This document shows, in pieces, positions 9,686 to 18,494 of a stretch of DNA of 19,974 nucleotides. This DNA comes from Mycogone perniciosa. Its lineage: Eukaryota > Ascomycota > Sordariomycetes > Hypocreales > Hypocreaceae. The notes under the pieces were generated by a model that did not search any database, was not told the DNA's origin, and saw nothing but the letters and a program-made list of their open reading frames with translations. Position 1 is the stretch's first letter, and each line of letters begins with the position of its first letter. The stretch spans positions 1 to 19,974 of the forward strand of contig JAOALB010000312.1 of assembly GCA_025331125.1 (NCBI GenBank), in the 5' to 3' direction. The position numbers were made by a program, and so were the translations under genes.

Positions 9686-10060
9686 TCAGCGCAGGTGGTA
9701 TCCTACGAAGTCTCCGTGCCCTGACCGGGCTGCGATAGCTGGAGTTCTGGCGGGCACCGTAAGGTAGCCTGTAATTGAAGCTGTTGGTAGGACTCTGGGG
9801 CCTCCTGTGCCCACCATGTTGTGAAGCGGTTTTTCAGTTGTTGCTTAGCTATTCGGCGGACTGCCGCGACCGTCGGAGCTGCTGGCTCATCGGCCCCTAA
9901 GGACCCATAGTGGCTTGACGCCTGAGGGCCAATTCGTCGGCTCGGGCCTAGCAGCCGGCGCTGGCGCTGGCCTGACTAGTGGGTGTCGGCAGTCTAGGCT
10001 CTGGAGTCGTGTGGCGAAGCGTATTCGCCATGCTTCGAGCGGTTGTTCGATCGGCGGTCA
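9686..10060 (-). mobile_element. Second LINE remnant, minus strand (RNase H end of ORF2)
   Basis: Read on the minus strand, in order: ADELA (about 9950, the usual GNExADELA end of RNase H), VRRIAKQQLKNRFTTWWAQE and APESYQQLQLQ (about 9870-9770), PPELQLS, then AARSGHGDFVGYHLR followed at once by a stop at 9686-9688. These are conserved features of the C-terminal part of Tad-type LINE polyproteins. At least two frame changes and several stops show decay. Orientation is opposite to the LINE at 8405, and the amino acid sequence differs, so it is a separate copy and perhaps a different subfamily. Its body starts just beyond the putative catalase exon. Confidence 0.75.
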
Positions 10061-10099
10061 GTCAATTGTGTAATTCTTCTTAGCCAAGCCATCACTTAC

Positions 10100-10334
10100 G
10101 GATCAGGGAATGGAATGCCTTCATTGTTGGTGAAGTAAGCCCCGTCATCTTCTAGTTACCACCAGCAACAGCACCAGAGACTTTGGCGATAATGTCCGCC
10201 GGCCCTTCATTCGCGCTTTGCATGTGGCTCATGCGAGGCGCGCGACGCTCGCCTTTGACTTTTGCGCCGATGGCTGCGGCTGTCGCCTTCAGCGGATGCT
10301 GGCGAGGGTCGATCTGGTTTGAATTCTCGCTCAT
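10100..10334 (-). pseudogene. Probable catalase first exon, frameshifted and cut off
   Basis: Read on the minus strand, ATG at 10334 starts a 60-residue frame beginning MSENSNQIDPRQHPLKATAA and ending AKVSGAVAGGN-stop at 10152. In the neighbouring frame the sequence continues LEDDGAYFTNNEGIPFPDP and meets a good donor, GTAAGT, at 10099-10094. The FTNNEGIPFPDP motif resembles the entry into the catalase core of fungal small-subunit catalases (enzymes breaking down hydrogen peroxide), where the next exon would supply an HSK-type continuation. No such exon follows: past the donor the sequence becomes LINE remnant. So this looks like a catalase gene truncated by a rearrangement or insertion, with a one- or two-base frameshift near 10150. 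The family call rests on one short motif recalled from memory. Alternative: an unrelated small protein. It is divergent from the NmrA-like gene at 11094. Confidence 0.5.
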
Positions 10335-11093
10335 CCTGTGTACCTTCTATGGTAGATATTTGTGGTATAAGTAGCTTAAAATAAGCTTTGTGCTCCTTGA
10401 GCCTGTGCAGTGACCCTAGCGTTGAAGCAGCGCTCACGGCATGCTTATATCATTGTGAATGTTACACAGGAACCATCTCGACAAGTGCTTCCAATGTGTC
10501 TGCAGACATGTACTGTACTTTACAGTCACTGTGTTGTCATCGATTATGAAATGGTTTGTTGTGGCTGTTCATCTACCATACTGATGCGGTAACCATTACG
10601 TGCACCATGCCTCAATGTGAAAGAACCTGCCGCCGACACTTCTAATTGCCGACACTCGGTAATGAACCATTCAGCGCGCATCTGGAATAGACAGGGATGC
10701 TGTCTTGCACGCTAGACTTCGTTGTTTCTGGGCAAACATGTTTAGGACCGGAGCACTTGCCATCCGACGCTTTTCTCTCTGTGTCTGAGGAGTAGCAGAT
10801 TTGGCCCAATCTCGATCATTCTATTATGCAAAAATCGTCGATAGTAAGCTTCATACCGCAGTCTTGATCTGGATATAGACGGCATATTTTACTTTTGGGA
10901 ACCCCTCGCCTAAATCAAGTATTTGTTGAAATTGTAAATTCACAGTGACGTACCTAGAGACGTGCTCAGAAATCTACGCGAAGGGGATTTAATAACCTAC
11001 CTTGACCCTCAAACCATCTACAGAGAATTATAATTGAGGTACGTCAAGCATCTTACGTACTTTCGACTCAGTCATACACATTCTATCGCCAGA
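10335..11093. promoter_or_regulatory. Divergent intergenic region
   Basis: About 760 bases lie between the start of the catalase-like exon (minus) and the NmrA-like gene (plus). No conserved coding sequence is visible. It would hold both promoters if the catalase remnant was once a gene. No regulatory site is clear enough to call. Confidence 0.4.
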
Positions 11094-12300
11094 ATGTCCC
11101 GCAATATTTGCATCACGGCCGCGGACGACCAAACCGGCTTTCTGATCGCCGAGCTTCTCCTCAAGGAGGGCAAATTCTCTCGGCAGCTTAGCAGCCTCAC
11201 CGGAATGACTATTGATCCGTCTTCTTCCAAGGCTCAAGAGCTTGAGGAGCTCGGAGCAAAAATCGTTCCCCACAAACCAGGCCGGGAGCGCGTCGTGGTG
11301 GCGGCCCTCAGGGAGATTGGGTGTGATACCATCTGTCTAATTCCTCCCGCTCACCACGACAAGTTCGACATCACCTTGGAACTTGCCAATGCGGCCAAGA
11401 AGGCTGGCGTGTCCAACATTCTTCTCATCAGCTCGGCTGGCTGCGACTATGCAGATCCGGCGAAGCAGCCCCGTCTGAGAGAGTTCATTGACATAGAGAG
11501 CGTGGTTCTGGCAAGCAAGGGTGATGCTGATACGCCGCTTGGCCATTCTCCCTGTGTTATTCGGTAAGTCTTGTTTGTTTGATGTGCGGACAGTTAGTCT
11601 CAAGCAAACTCTAATGTCTCGAGCGCTGGATTCTATGCGGAGAATCTGCTACTGTACTCAGAGCAAGCCAAGGCTGAGGGCATTCTTCCACTGCCGATTG
11701 GGGAGACGCATAAATTCGCACCAGTCGCCTTAGGAGTGCGTATGACTGCTTCTGCACCTAAGAGTATTGCTCGCTGACAAGTTCATAGGATGTTGCTCAC
11801 GTCGCAGCTCATGTCCTCGCCGGCAAAGGCAAGCACGGATTTGACGATAGACATCGCGGTCAAATGATGGTTGTAACCGGTAAGAGCTTTTTGAGAGATA
11901 TGCTGTCATTGAAAAAGTGAAGCCATGCTGAATAATTCTGCGCAGGCCCTCTGCTCTGTGCTGGAAAGGAGTTGGCCCAAGCCGCCGGCAAAGCCATTGG
12001 GACGAAGATGGAGTTTGAGAACATTTCTGAGTAAGTACTACCCTTACCGCGAAGAGAGACTATGAACTCATAAATTCATTCAGAAAGGAGGCGAAAAGAG
12101 TGTTAGCGTCTCAATCGCAAAGCGACGAATCGGAGAAGGAATATCTCCTCGAATACTACAGCCTGGTTCGTGAGGGCAAGACGAATTACATCTCCACCAC
12201 CGCCTTCCACGATGTAACAGGTGCCCATCCCACGGAACCGGATGATTTTTTCAAGATGTACGCCACTGAGTTTCGGCCGCGAAAGAAGGCGAGGCACTAG
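11094..12300 (+). CDS. NmrA-like family NAD(P)-binding protein, five exons
   Basis: A Rossmann-fold protein of 324 residues related to NmrA and atypical short-chain dehydrogenases, which sense or use NAD(P). Exons are 11094-11563, 11624-11735, 11789-11879, 11946-12030 and 12084-12300; introns are 60, 53, 66 and 53 nt, with donors GTAAGT, GTGCGT, GTAAGA and GTAAGT. The exon total is 975 nt and the frame closes at TAG 12298-12300. The N-terminal NICITAADDQTGFLIAELLL is the dinucleotide-binding strand-turn-helix of this family. LLISSAGCDYAD (about residues 120-131) and the joined HSPCVIRAGFYAENLLLYSE across intron 1 are typical of the group, as is the APVALGDVAHVAAHVL joint across intron 2. ATG 11094 is taken because the fold starts right after it. 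No disrupted positions seen. Substrate or partner unknown; cytosolic by inference. Confidence 0.93.
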
Positions 12301-12553
12301 GGGTCATGAACGGATTTCGTTGCTAAAAGGGCTGGACGACAACTGGTTCAAAGTCATCTGAGAAAAATATCGTAGATTTTTTTCCAATGTAGGCAGACGC
12401 GAATAAGTGTTGCCTATACTTTCTTAATCTGTAATCAGATGTCTCCTTATTATTATGCCAATTTCCAGAACAGATGATTATATAACTGTCGCGTAATACG
12501 GTTCTGCAGTCAGTCATATTACGAAAATAGGGCATTTTGGGCACTTCAACTTC
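12301..12553. other. 3' flank of the NmrA-like gene
   Basis: AT-rich sequence with no conserved coding sequence visible. The dispersed repeat begins at 12554. Confidence 0.4.
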
Positions 12554-12734
12554 CACTCAATTACACCGTATTCTTTTCTCTCTGACTTCCTTATCCTCAT
12601 TGGATTCCCTTCCAGCCATTTTTTATCATAGAAACAGAACGCCGCACGTTCTGTTTCACCTCACGTAAGATCACAGGCTCCCTTGCATACCCATTTTTGC
12701 TTATTCCAACAACCAGACCGACGTTATCCGACAA
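12554..12734. repeat. Dispersed repeat, copy B
   Basis: Direct-orientation partner of 1185-1349, about 11.4 kb away. The last ~107 bases are about 94% identical by eye; the first ~70 are looser, with insertions. The minus-strand frame of copy A is shared only up to FCFYDK and then diverges. Neither boundary shows obvious inverted repeats or a target duplication. Confidence 0.85.
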
Positions 12735-13065
12735 AAACCTTCTCACTGAACTATATGCATCATGAGTGTGAGAGCCAGGCAGTGCCTTCATGAAGCCAAA
12801 GGATATCGCATGAAGTCATTGCTTAGTCAACATCCCCAAATGATTCCATTGTCGTTAAATCAAAATAACGAGGCGTCAGAGAGTTCGATAGACATGTTCT
12901 GGGGGTCGTCATGCATTCACCCAGGAGACGCATGAGTGTATCTGGCGGCAGATTCCCTACCAACTGGCAATCAATAAAATGCTTAGTTACATCAGAATAT
13001 ACAATTTTGATAAGATTAAATATTTCACATTGTCATAGTTCAGCAGAGAACGAATTGCGTACAGT
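12735..13065. other. Unassigned AT-rich intergenic sequence
   Basis: No coding, RNA or repeat feature is supported in this stretch between the dispersed repeat and the LINE tail. Confidence 0.35.
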
Positions 13066-13122
13066 AATTTATTTTGTTTATTATTAACGACCACTAAGTA
13101 TCCAAATACACAAGCCTCATCT
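13066..13122 (-). mobile_element. LINE 3' tail, copy 3 (MITE-free)
   Basis: On the minus strand this reads AGATGAGGCTTGTGTATTTG, then GATACTTAGTGGTCGTTAAT and an A-rich end. It aligns with 8939-8961 joined to 9417-9446, as if the MITE and one copy of its TA had been removed. Weak similarity continues to about 13145. No LINE coding sequence is recognisable at higher coordinates, so this is either a very short 5'-truncated copy or an old remnant. Confidence 0.7.
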
Positions 13123-13852
13123 AATCATGCAGTTGTCTAGGAGTGGCATGACGCTATAGCGATGGGGTTCGTTTCAATGAAACGCGGACTTCCACGTAGC
13201 ATCAACTAGATACTTATAATTAGCCGAACTCGATCCCATAGACATAGTGCCTCCGTAGAAGCGGGCTAATCATGACTTTGGTCCTCCCAGGCGACCTTGT
13301 CGATGGGGTATCGTACCCTACACTACAGAGGTACAAACTTGAGTTATCTATGCGTGCCAACACTCTACTACTTTGTAGTTGGGACAATTTGGACCCACCT
13401 CTTACTCACGCCCACTTCTGCCCACAATCGGCAACACGAAGACGGGAAAGCCTTGTACAGTCGGGGGCTGATTTTCATGTTCGCATTTGAGTACACTTTC
13501 TGCCGAATGTGGCTTGATAGCGTGCGTGGCTGATACTGCAGCATACTGGTGCAATAAAAGCATAGCATCCGGCTGTGGCAACTTCGCCCTCATGCAGAAA
13601 CAAACCTGATTACCAAGCACTACTGTACGGTACGTGTCATCATGAATCATGGATCATGGCTTTGGCGACGTCATGGGATGACAGCGGGAGCATACCCACA
13701 GCCAGAATACACTCGTCGGGATTGGCACCGTAACGCTGCGACCAAACTTGTTCCTTCCCAGCGTGATGAGACTGAAGCTATTATCAGGAGTGAATGTGGT
13801 TGAGTGACATTGTCTTACATGCTTTAGCTGGTAATTAGACGTGTATTTACAT
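13123..13852. other. Unassigned sequence with short open frames
   Basis: Two overlapping plus-strand frames lie at 13272-13533. One contains hydrophobic stretches such as VPTLYYFVVGTIWTHLLL and GLIFMFAFEYTF, which vaguely suggest membrane segments, but no transporter family signature is present. Probably not a gene. Confidence 0.25.
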
Positions 13853-14705
13853 TTAATAGTTATTCCATTGCTGCTGCGGGCTCCAGAATGTAGCGCCACC
13901 TTTGCCGCACTTTGTGCATCTACGCTGTAGGGCCTCAACTGGCACCGACTTGCCACGCCCACAATGCGAACAACTTCCCATTAAGGGCTGTTGTAGAAAC
14001 GAATCGAGAAGATCCTTGGTGAATTCAGAAATCTCAGCGGTCACTTTGTCATAAATCTCTTTGGTCTCTGGAGAGATTAGCGATGCTGGAAGCCTCTCCC
14101 TTGCGAAGTTCAGAGCCTTATCGCGGAGTGTTCTCACTGAGTCGGGTGTAAATATATAAACCTCAGGTACTGAGCGGAAGAAGTTGCATATCTCTGGTTC
14201 TCTTCTCAGAGCTTTCCAGTACTTGTCTGCCGATAAGGCTTGCAGCCCGTTGATGAGGTATTTGTCAACTAATGCAAACACCATTCATTGTACGGACTGA
14301 TACACCGTAAAGAGCATCAGCCTGCTCGTCTGAGATTTTTCCCGCGGATTGCTCATCGTAGTCACCTGTATACAGTTAATTGACCATTCGCCGCACCATT
14401 GTGAGTGAGTAATCATCTATTTTATACGTTCCAGCTGCCCCCTGAATGTATATCAGCATGAAAGGCGGCACAATTGAACCCGTTTCTACCTTGAATGACC
14501 CAGTACACACAGTGCGAAAGACTGCAGACTGACTGGAAATAATAACTCTGTGGGCGTGTATTCTCTGTCCTTCGCAAATGAAGGCATAGTCGGTAAACTC
14601 TTCAGCCTCCCGTGCCCTGTATGTGAATTAGAATGTACCTCGGGGACGGCGATGGCAGTAGAAAAATTACTTCAGGATCTCCGTGATGGCTTCTAGAGAG
14701 AACAT
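13853..14705 (-). pseudogene. BTB/POZ domain protein, broken
   Basis: Minus-strand remnant of a fungal BTB/POZ protein (protein-interaction domain, often a cullin-3 adaptor). From ATG 14705: MFSLEAITEILK, an intron 14670-14617, then REAEEFTDYAFICEGQRIHA and HRVIISSQSAVFRTVCTGSF, the first half of the BTB fold. A further gap (a 48-nt GTAGAA...CAG intron or an indel) leads to YSLTMVRRMVN-stop-LYTGDYDEQ. The stop at 14376-14378 sits where family members have an aromatic residue. A frameshift at about 14281-14288 precedes the intact 143-residue segment VFALVDKYLINGLQALSADK, then RTLRDKALNFARERL and a C-terminal zinc-ribbon-like pair CSHC and CTKC. One stop plus one frameshift argue for a pseudogene more strongly than for sequencing error. 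No other BTB copy is recognisable in the window. Confidence 0.87.
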
Positions 14706-15425
14706 GGCCGCAATAATCTCCACAGAGGATTCTGGTCAGCAGCAGTTGTAAAGTTCGGGTTAGTGAGCTCAACTTTGAAGGCGGATGGCCTTACTACCAG
14801 TGATCTCTTCCGCAGCGCTTTAGAATTGAATCAAAGAGCACTGGATTGATGGAAGGGAAGGAGTAGGCACAATGCTACTGCTCCTGTAACGCCCTCACAT
14901 CTACTTCCACAAGAATGAAGCACTCGAATTATCCTAAAGGGATGGTATATCGCTTTAAGAACAGACATTTATGGAGCGATGAGGCGAAAAGCGACTTTCA
15001 AGTGCCTCGGGTTGTTCTCAAACATATGGTTTAGTCGTGGGGAAGTCGGACAGTAGGACACGACGGTCCAAAGTTGCCACGGTTGACACCCACGGTGGAT
15101 GGATTCCTGACGAAGTGCGTCTAACTTGAAAACAAATGCAGATTATAAGGACGATAGACGAACGTGTCGACAGCGATTTGTATATCCCAATCGCTCCAAT
15201 GCGAAAGGATCGAAATACCAATATGCAGTTGAAGTTATGTGACGATCCTTTCGGTGACAGGCTTGCCCTGGCTTTCCTTTTTGCGGGTAAATGTGTTCTA
15301 TGAAGCTCCTTTAGAGATTCTAGAGGAGCAGTTCAACTACGGAAGGCATCTGGAACTGAAGGAGGAGTCTTACTGCAAATTGCTTGGTTTTTTGAATCAA
15401 AGAGAGATATGCCGATAGTCCCCTG
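14706..15425. other. Unassigned region, possible decayed coding sequence
   Basis: No recognised gene. Two short plus-strand stretches look protein-like: IPIAPMRKDRNTNMQLKLCD continuing DPFGDRLALAFLFA (about 15183-15285), and in another frame EAPLEILEEQFNYGRHLELK continuing EESYCKLLGFLNQ (about 15302-15410). They could be parts of one broken gene, but I do not recognise them. Confidence 0.25.
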
Positions 15426-16229
15426 ATGAGGCAGTATCTGTGCGTCCTGTGTTGGGAAATTGGCTCTCTGAGCTATCCGATGGTTCCGGTGGAGGTGTTG
15501 GTGCAGGTGATGGGAGTATTGTGGCGGCAGTATGCGGAAGGGGCCTCGGGCCTGTACGATAAACTTAGGGCTTCCCTTGAAACCCTATTGTGCTCTTGCC
15601 TTACATGTGGCGTCTTCATGAACTCCTTGAACACGTTTGCCATGTTCACTGTGTTAGCTCTTTGTGTCTCGAGGACAACTCATGACTTCTGTGGTTGTGC
15701 TCACTTGTCGCATGGCGCAGGCTGGTCTGCGTATGATGGATTCTGCTTAGCCAGTTTCGCCCAGGCAGGTTGGGTCGTGTGCAGGAGTGTCTACAAGGCC
15801 AGGCAACTCCTGCAGCAAGGGCATAACAGTGACAGAACTTTATTGCATTTGAATGAGTGGAAGCTATTAGTTGCTAACAGGAGAGTAAACTTCACAAAAG
15901 CAAAACCAGTCGTATATCCTGCAATCGGAACCCATTTCGCGAACGGATGCACCGGACGAGAAGGTTGTCAGACAACCAGCGCTAGAGGTGCGAATGTTTA
16001 TCGAGGCTTCCACCATGTCAGGGAGGTAACTGCACCTCGCAATCTGAATATTGCTTACCCTGTTGAAAAAGTCAAGGCACGTCGCTTCCAACGTGTAAGG
16101 GCTAGCAGCCCTGGTGTAAATGGACCGTGGGTCCGCAAGAATGGCTGCCGGAGGTATTGCGGCCGTCCTCCATGTCGCGGTCATTTGTCGGCATCGGTGA
16201 GGCCGCAGGAAGCTCTGAGGCGGAAGTGA
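15426..16229 (+). CDS. Unrecognised open frame of 267 residues
   Basis: The longest single-exon frame in this part of the window. The product is rich in Cys, Trp and Arg, has no hydrophobic signal at the start, and matches no domain I know. Its 3' part overlaps, antisense, the diverged duplication at 16169-16246, which looks more protein-like on the minus strand. Composition and lack of motifs make a chance frame likely; it is reported because it is long. Confidence 0.15.
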   Translation: MRQYLCVLCWEIGSLSYPMVPVEVLVQVMGVLWRQYAEGASGLYDKLRASLETLLCSCLTCGVFMNSLNTFAMFTVLALCVSRTTHDFCGCAHLSHGAGWSAYDGFCLASFAQAGWVVCRSVYKARQLLQQGHNSDRTLLHLNEWKLLVANRRVNFTKAKPVVYPAIGTHFANGCTGREGCQTTSARGANVYRGFHHVREVTAPRNLNIAYPVEKVKARRFQRVRASSPGVNGPWVRKNGCRRYCGRPPCRGHLSASVRPQEALRRK

Positions 16230-16246
16230 GAGAAGCAGCAGGAGAC
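16169..16246. repeat. Diverged duplication, copy II
   Basis: Similar to 16527-16595, about 355 bases away in the same orientation. Near the left end 24 of 32 bases agree (TCCATGTCGCGGTCAT against TCCATATCTCGGTCAT), and near the right end GAAGCAGCAGGAGAC differs from GAAGCAGCAAGAGAC by one base. Read on the minus strand it encodes PMPTNDRDMEDGRN. Confidence 0.55.
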
Positions 16247-16366
16247 ATGAAATTTTCTTTTGCAACGTCCCTCCCCTGCCATTTCCTCGAGAGCCGCCGT
16301 TGACTGGCGGCAAATCAGAGGTCGACCCATCTGGTGGGAGCTGTGGGATAGTATCTGCTGTAAGTG

Positions 16367-16700
16367 TCAGCCATGAGAGAGCAACAGCATCTCTCGCTCT
16401 GGGTAGTGCTCACTGAGTAGGTGGAGACCCATTCGTTCATGCGATCCATGGGACATGGGCCTGTTGGAAATGGCATCTATATCCATTGACTGGTCCTCAA
16501 CAGTCGTTGTGGAGGATTCGCAGCCATCCATATCTCGGTCATCTGTTGACGTAGGAGAGATCGTAACAGCAGAGTTCTGCGAAGCAGCAAGAGACTGAAT
16601 GTGGGCAATCTTCTCTGGGTCCACTTCTTCCAGCTTGTCCATGACACATTGTTCGGCGCAGTACTTGTCTCCATCACATCCGCGACATCAGTGGACTCGG
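16367..16700 (-). pseudogene. Possible decayed gene with acidic Ser/Thr-rich tail
   Basis: On the minus strand an open frame from about 16690 to 16367 reads CRGCDGDKYCAEQCVMDKLE, then EVDPEKIAHIQSLAASQN, PTSTDDRDMDGCESSTTT and QSMDIDAIS, ending LLLSHG-stop. The Cys spacing C-x2-C-x5-C-x3-C hints at a small zinc-binding module; the rest is acidic and Ser/Thr-rich like a disordered tail. A second, diverged copy of the DRDM block is at 16169-16246. Upstream, in another frame, WNDIAGFGRSEKKSTSVHRI could belong to the same gene. I do not recognise the family, and no clean start or splice pattern emerges. Confidence 0.3.
16527..16595. repeat. Diverged duplication, copy I
   Basis: Partner of 16169-16246. 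Minus-strand reading gives PTSTDDRDMDGCES against PMPTNDRDMEDGRN in copy II, so similarity is visible at protein level too. This suggests a tandemly duplicated exon or internal protein repeat. Confidence 0.55.
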
Positions 16701-17755
16701 ACCTATTATCAACCTCAAAGGAGTCCGGGCTGACATAAATACGATGAACTGAAGTCGACTTCTTCTCTGAGCGGCCGAAACCGGCGATATCATTCCACAT
16801 CGACGCAAATTCGCACGAAAAAACTCTTTCGTCACGAGGTGTCTGGTCGATGGAAATTGAACGGCCATCGAGGCTTTCGCCCTTCCTGCCATCACCTCCA
16901 TCGCTGTTTTTGGCATCACCAGTGTTCCCTCCGACGTTCCAGAAGTCTTCATCTGGCGTTGTGTTACAACAACTCGGGGCTCAGCTGTGGCAGGATCGAC
17001 GATCGCTGTCGGCTGCAACTGCGCAGTTTTGTGGTCCACGACGATGCAGATTTCGAGGAGCTGCCCAAAACACCACAGACGAACGCCAACTTTGAGCGAT
17101 GGCTCTGGTCGAGAGGAGATGCTTGTGAGAAGAAGCGAAGGTCGAAATACAAATGCGGCAGCTATTATGGGTTACCGAGAAGGTGTGAGTTACTCATGCA
17201 CTGTAAGCTCGTGGCTGCAAAAGAGGATGCGAGAAAAGGAAGAAATGCCATCAATTGCTGCAAGTTTCGCCCAGGTGCTTTATTGGCGATCGTCAAGGAA
17301 GCGCTTGGGTCGGTTGGCTGATAAGATAAGCCAATTGCGATCAGGAAGCAGGAACGTGAATGACGTCAAGCTGATCGGGCAAGTAAAGTACTTTGTTATA
17401 CTTGGTGGGCGGAGCATTTGGGTGAACTTAGGGCGTTGGCGCCAGGATGTACGTGTTGCTCCGTAGCTCCAAGGTACTACTTCCGTGCCTCTGTGCTTTC
17501 CCCACACCGTGGTGATAAACACCTGGAACGTCACTCCCCCATCCATCTTCTTTGTGTGACTGCAGCGACGCCATGATGCCAGCTTCCGGCAGCCACAGTT
17601 TAACTACCACCATATGCTGTGCGAGTCGTCGTTGGTTGGCAAAGGATATACTTGTCAAGCATGTCTTCGATATCCCATTCGACACGTGTCCGTCCCCCCC
17701 GGCCCGAAGGCATCCGCCTCGTGTGCATGTACGAGGACTACATACATCCTCTTAC
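16701..17755. other. Unassigned intergenic region
   Basis: Several overlapping frames occur on both strands (for example plus 16987-17466 and minus 17039-16674), none with a known domain. The plus-strand stretch DADFEELPKTPQTNANFERW (about 17044-17103) looks protein-like but is isolated. A perfect palindrome GACACGTGTC lies at 17681-17690. Confidence 0.25.
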
Positions 17756-17782
17756 ATGCCATGCCATGCCATGCCATGCCAT
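17756..17782. repeat. ATGCC pentanucleotide microsatellite
   Basis: Five consecutive ATGCC units followed by AT. It lies in non-coding sequence about 0.7 kb upstream of the CP2-type gene. Confidence 0.9.
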
Positions 17783-18494
17783 ATCGCGCTCTTTGCAGAG
17801 AATGCAAGTGCACGTCCACACAGCAGGGGGCTCAGGAATTGAAGGGTGAGCCACAGACAGACAGCGCTGCGAGACAAGCAAAAAAGAGGCTCCACGCCCA
17901 AGACGGTCTCGAACGCTTTGTTGATTGCTCTTGCTTGCCCCCGCGTCGCTCCCAAGCAAGGACGTACTTCGCTGCTTCATTCTAATTAAATTAATACAAG
18001 CAGCTCCTCCATCGCGAAGCGCCCGCGCTTCAAGCTTCCTTTCTCGCCCTTTCGGTATCTTATTTTTTTCTTTTTTTTTCTTTTATCCAGCTACATCTCG
18101 TCGCTCCTTTTTTCTCATCCAGCGCGCGCTTCATCATACGATCCTCCATCCGCTTCTCGCCGGGCGTCGTTTGTTGAACCTGCTTGCTGGCCAGCTCTTA
18201 CACCACCACCCTCGCATGTGCATTGCGACGAACCGCCGAATCAGATCCCCTGTTGAGCATCAACAACCCGCCGTTCGCTCCTTTTCCCCATTCTCGAGAC
18301 GACTTATGGAGCACGCAGCCGCGACTTGGTTACATTTTTCTCGACTCTCCGCACATCGCAACGGTGCTTTAGATTGAGGGAGAGACAGAAGGAAAATCAA
18401 CCGTCCAGGTGCTTTTCACAGTCGACGAGAGCGCTTGGCTTGTACCCCATAATATCAATTACTTCCACGAACATCCCGGTTGTCTGCAGCCGGC
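17783..18494 (+). promoter_or_regulatory. Pyrimidine-rich promoter and leader of the CP2-type gene
   Basis: From about 17990 the plus strand is rich in C and T, with a T/C tract at about 18061-18085 (T7 C T9 C T4), as is common just upstream of fungal transcription starts. Short upstream open frames are present, including one from 18326 that runs past the start codon in another frame. No defined binding site is claimed. Confidence 0.45.

Noticed and set aside
13272..13533. Fragment of a sugar transporter
   Set aside because: The hydrophobic stretches lack any transporter signature, and two overlapping frames compete.
15867..16313. Minus-strand 148-residue open frame with Leu-rich start
   Set aside because: The neighbouring minus-strand frame gives the more protein-like reading (PMPTNDRDMEDG), so this one is probably a shadow.
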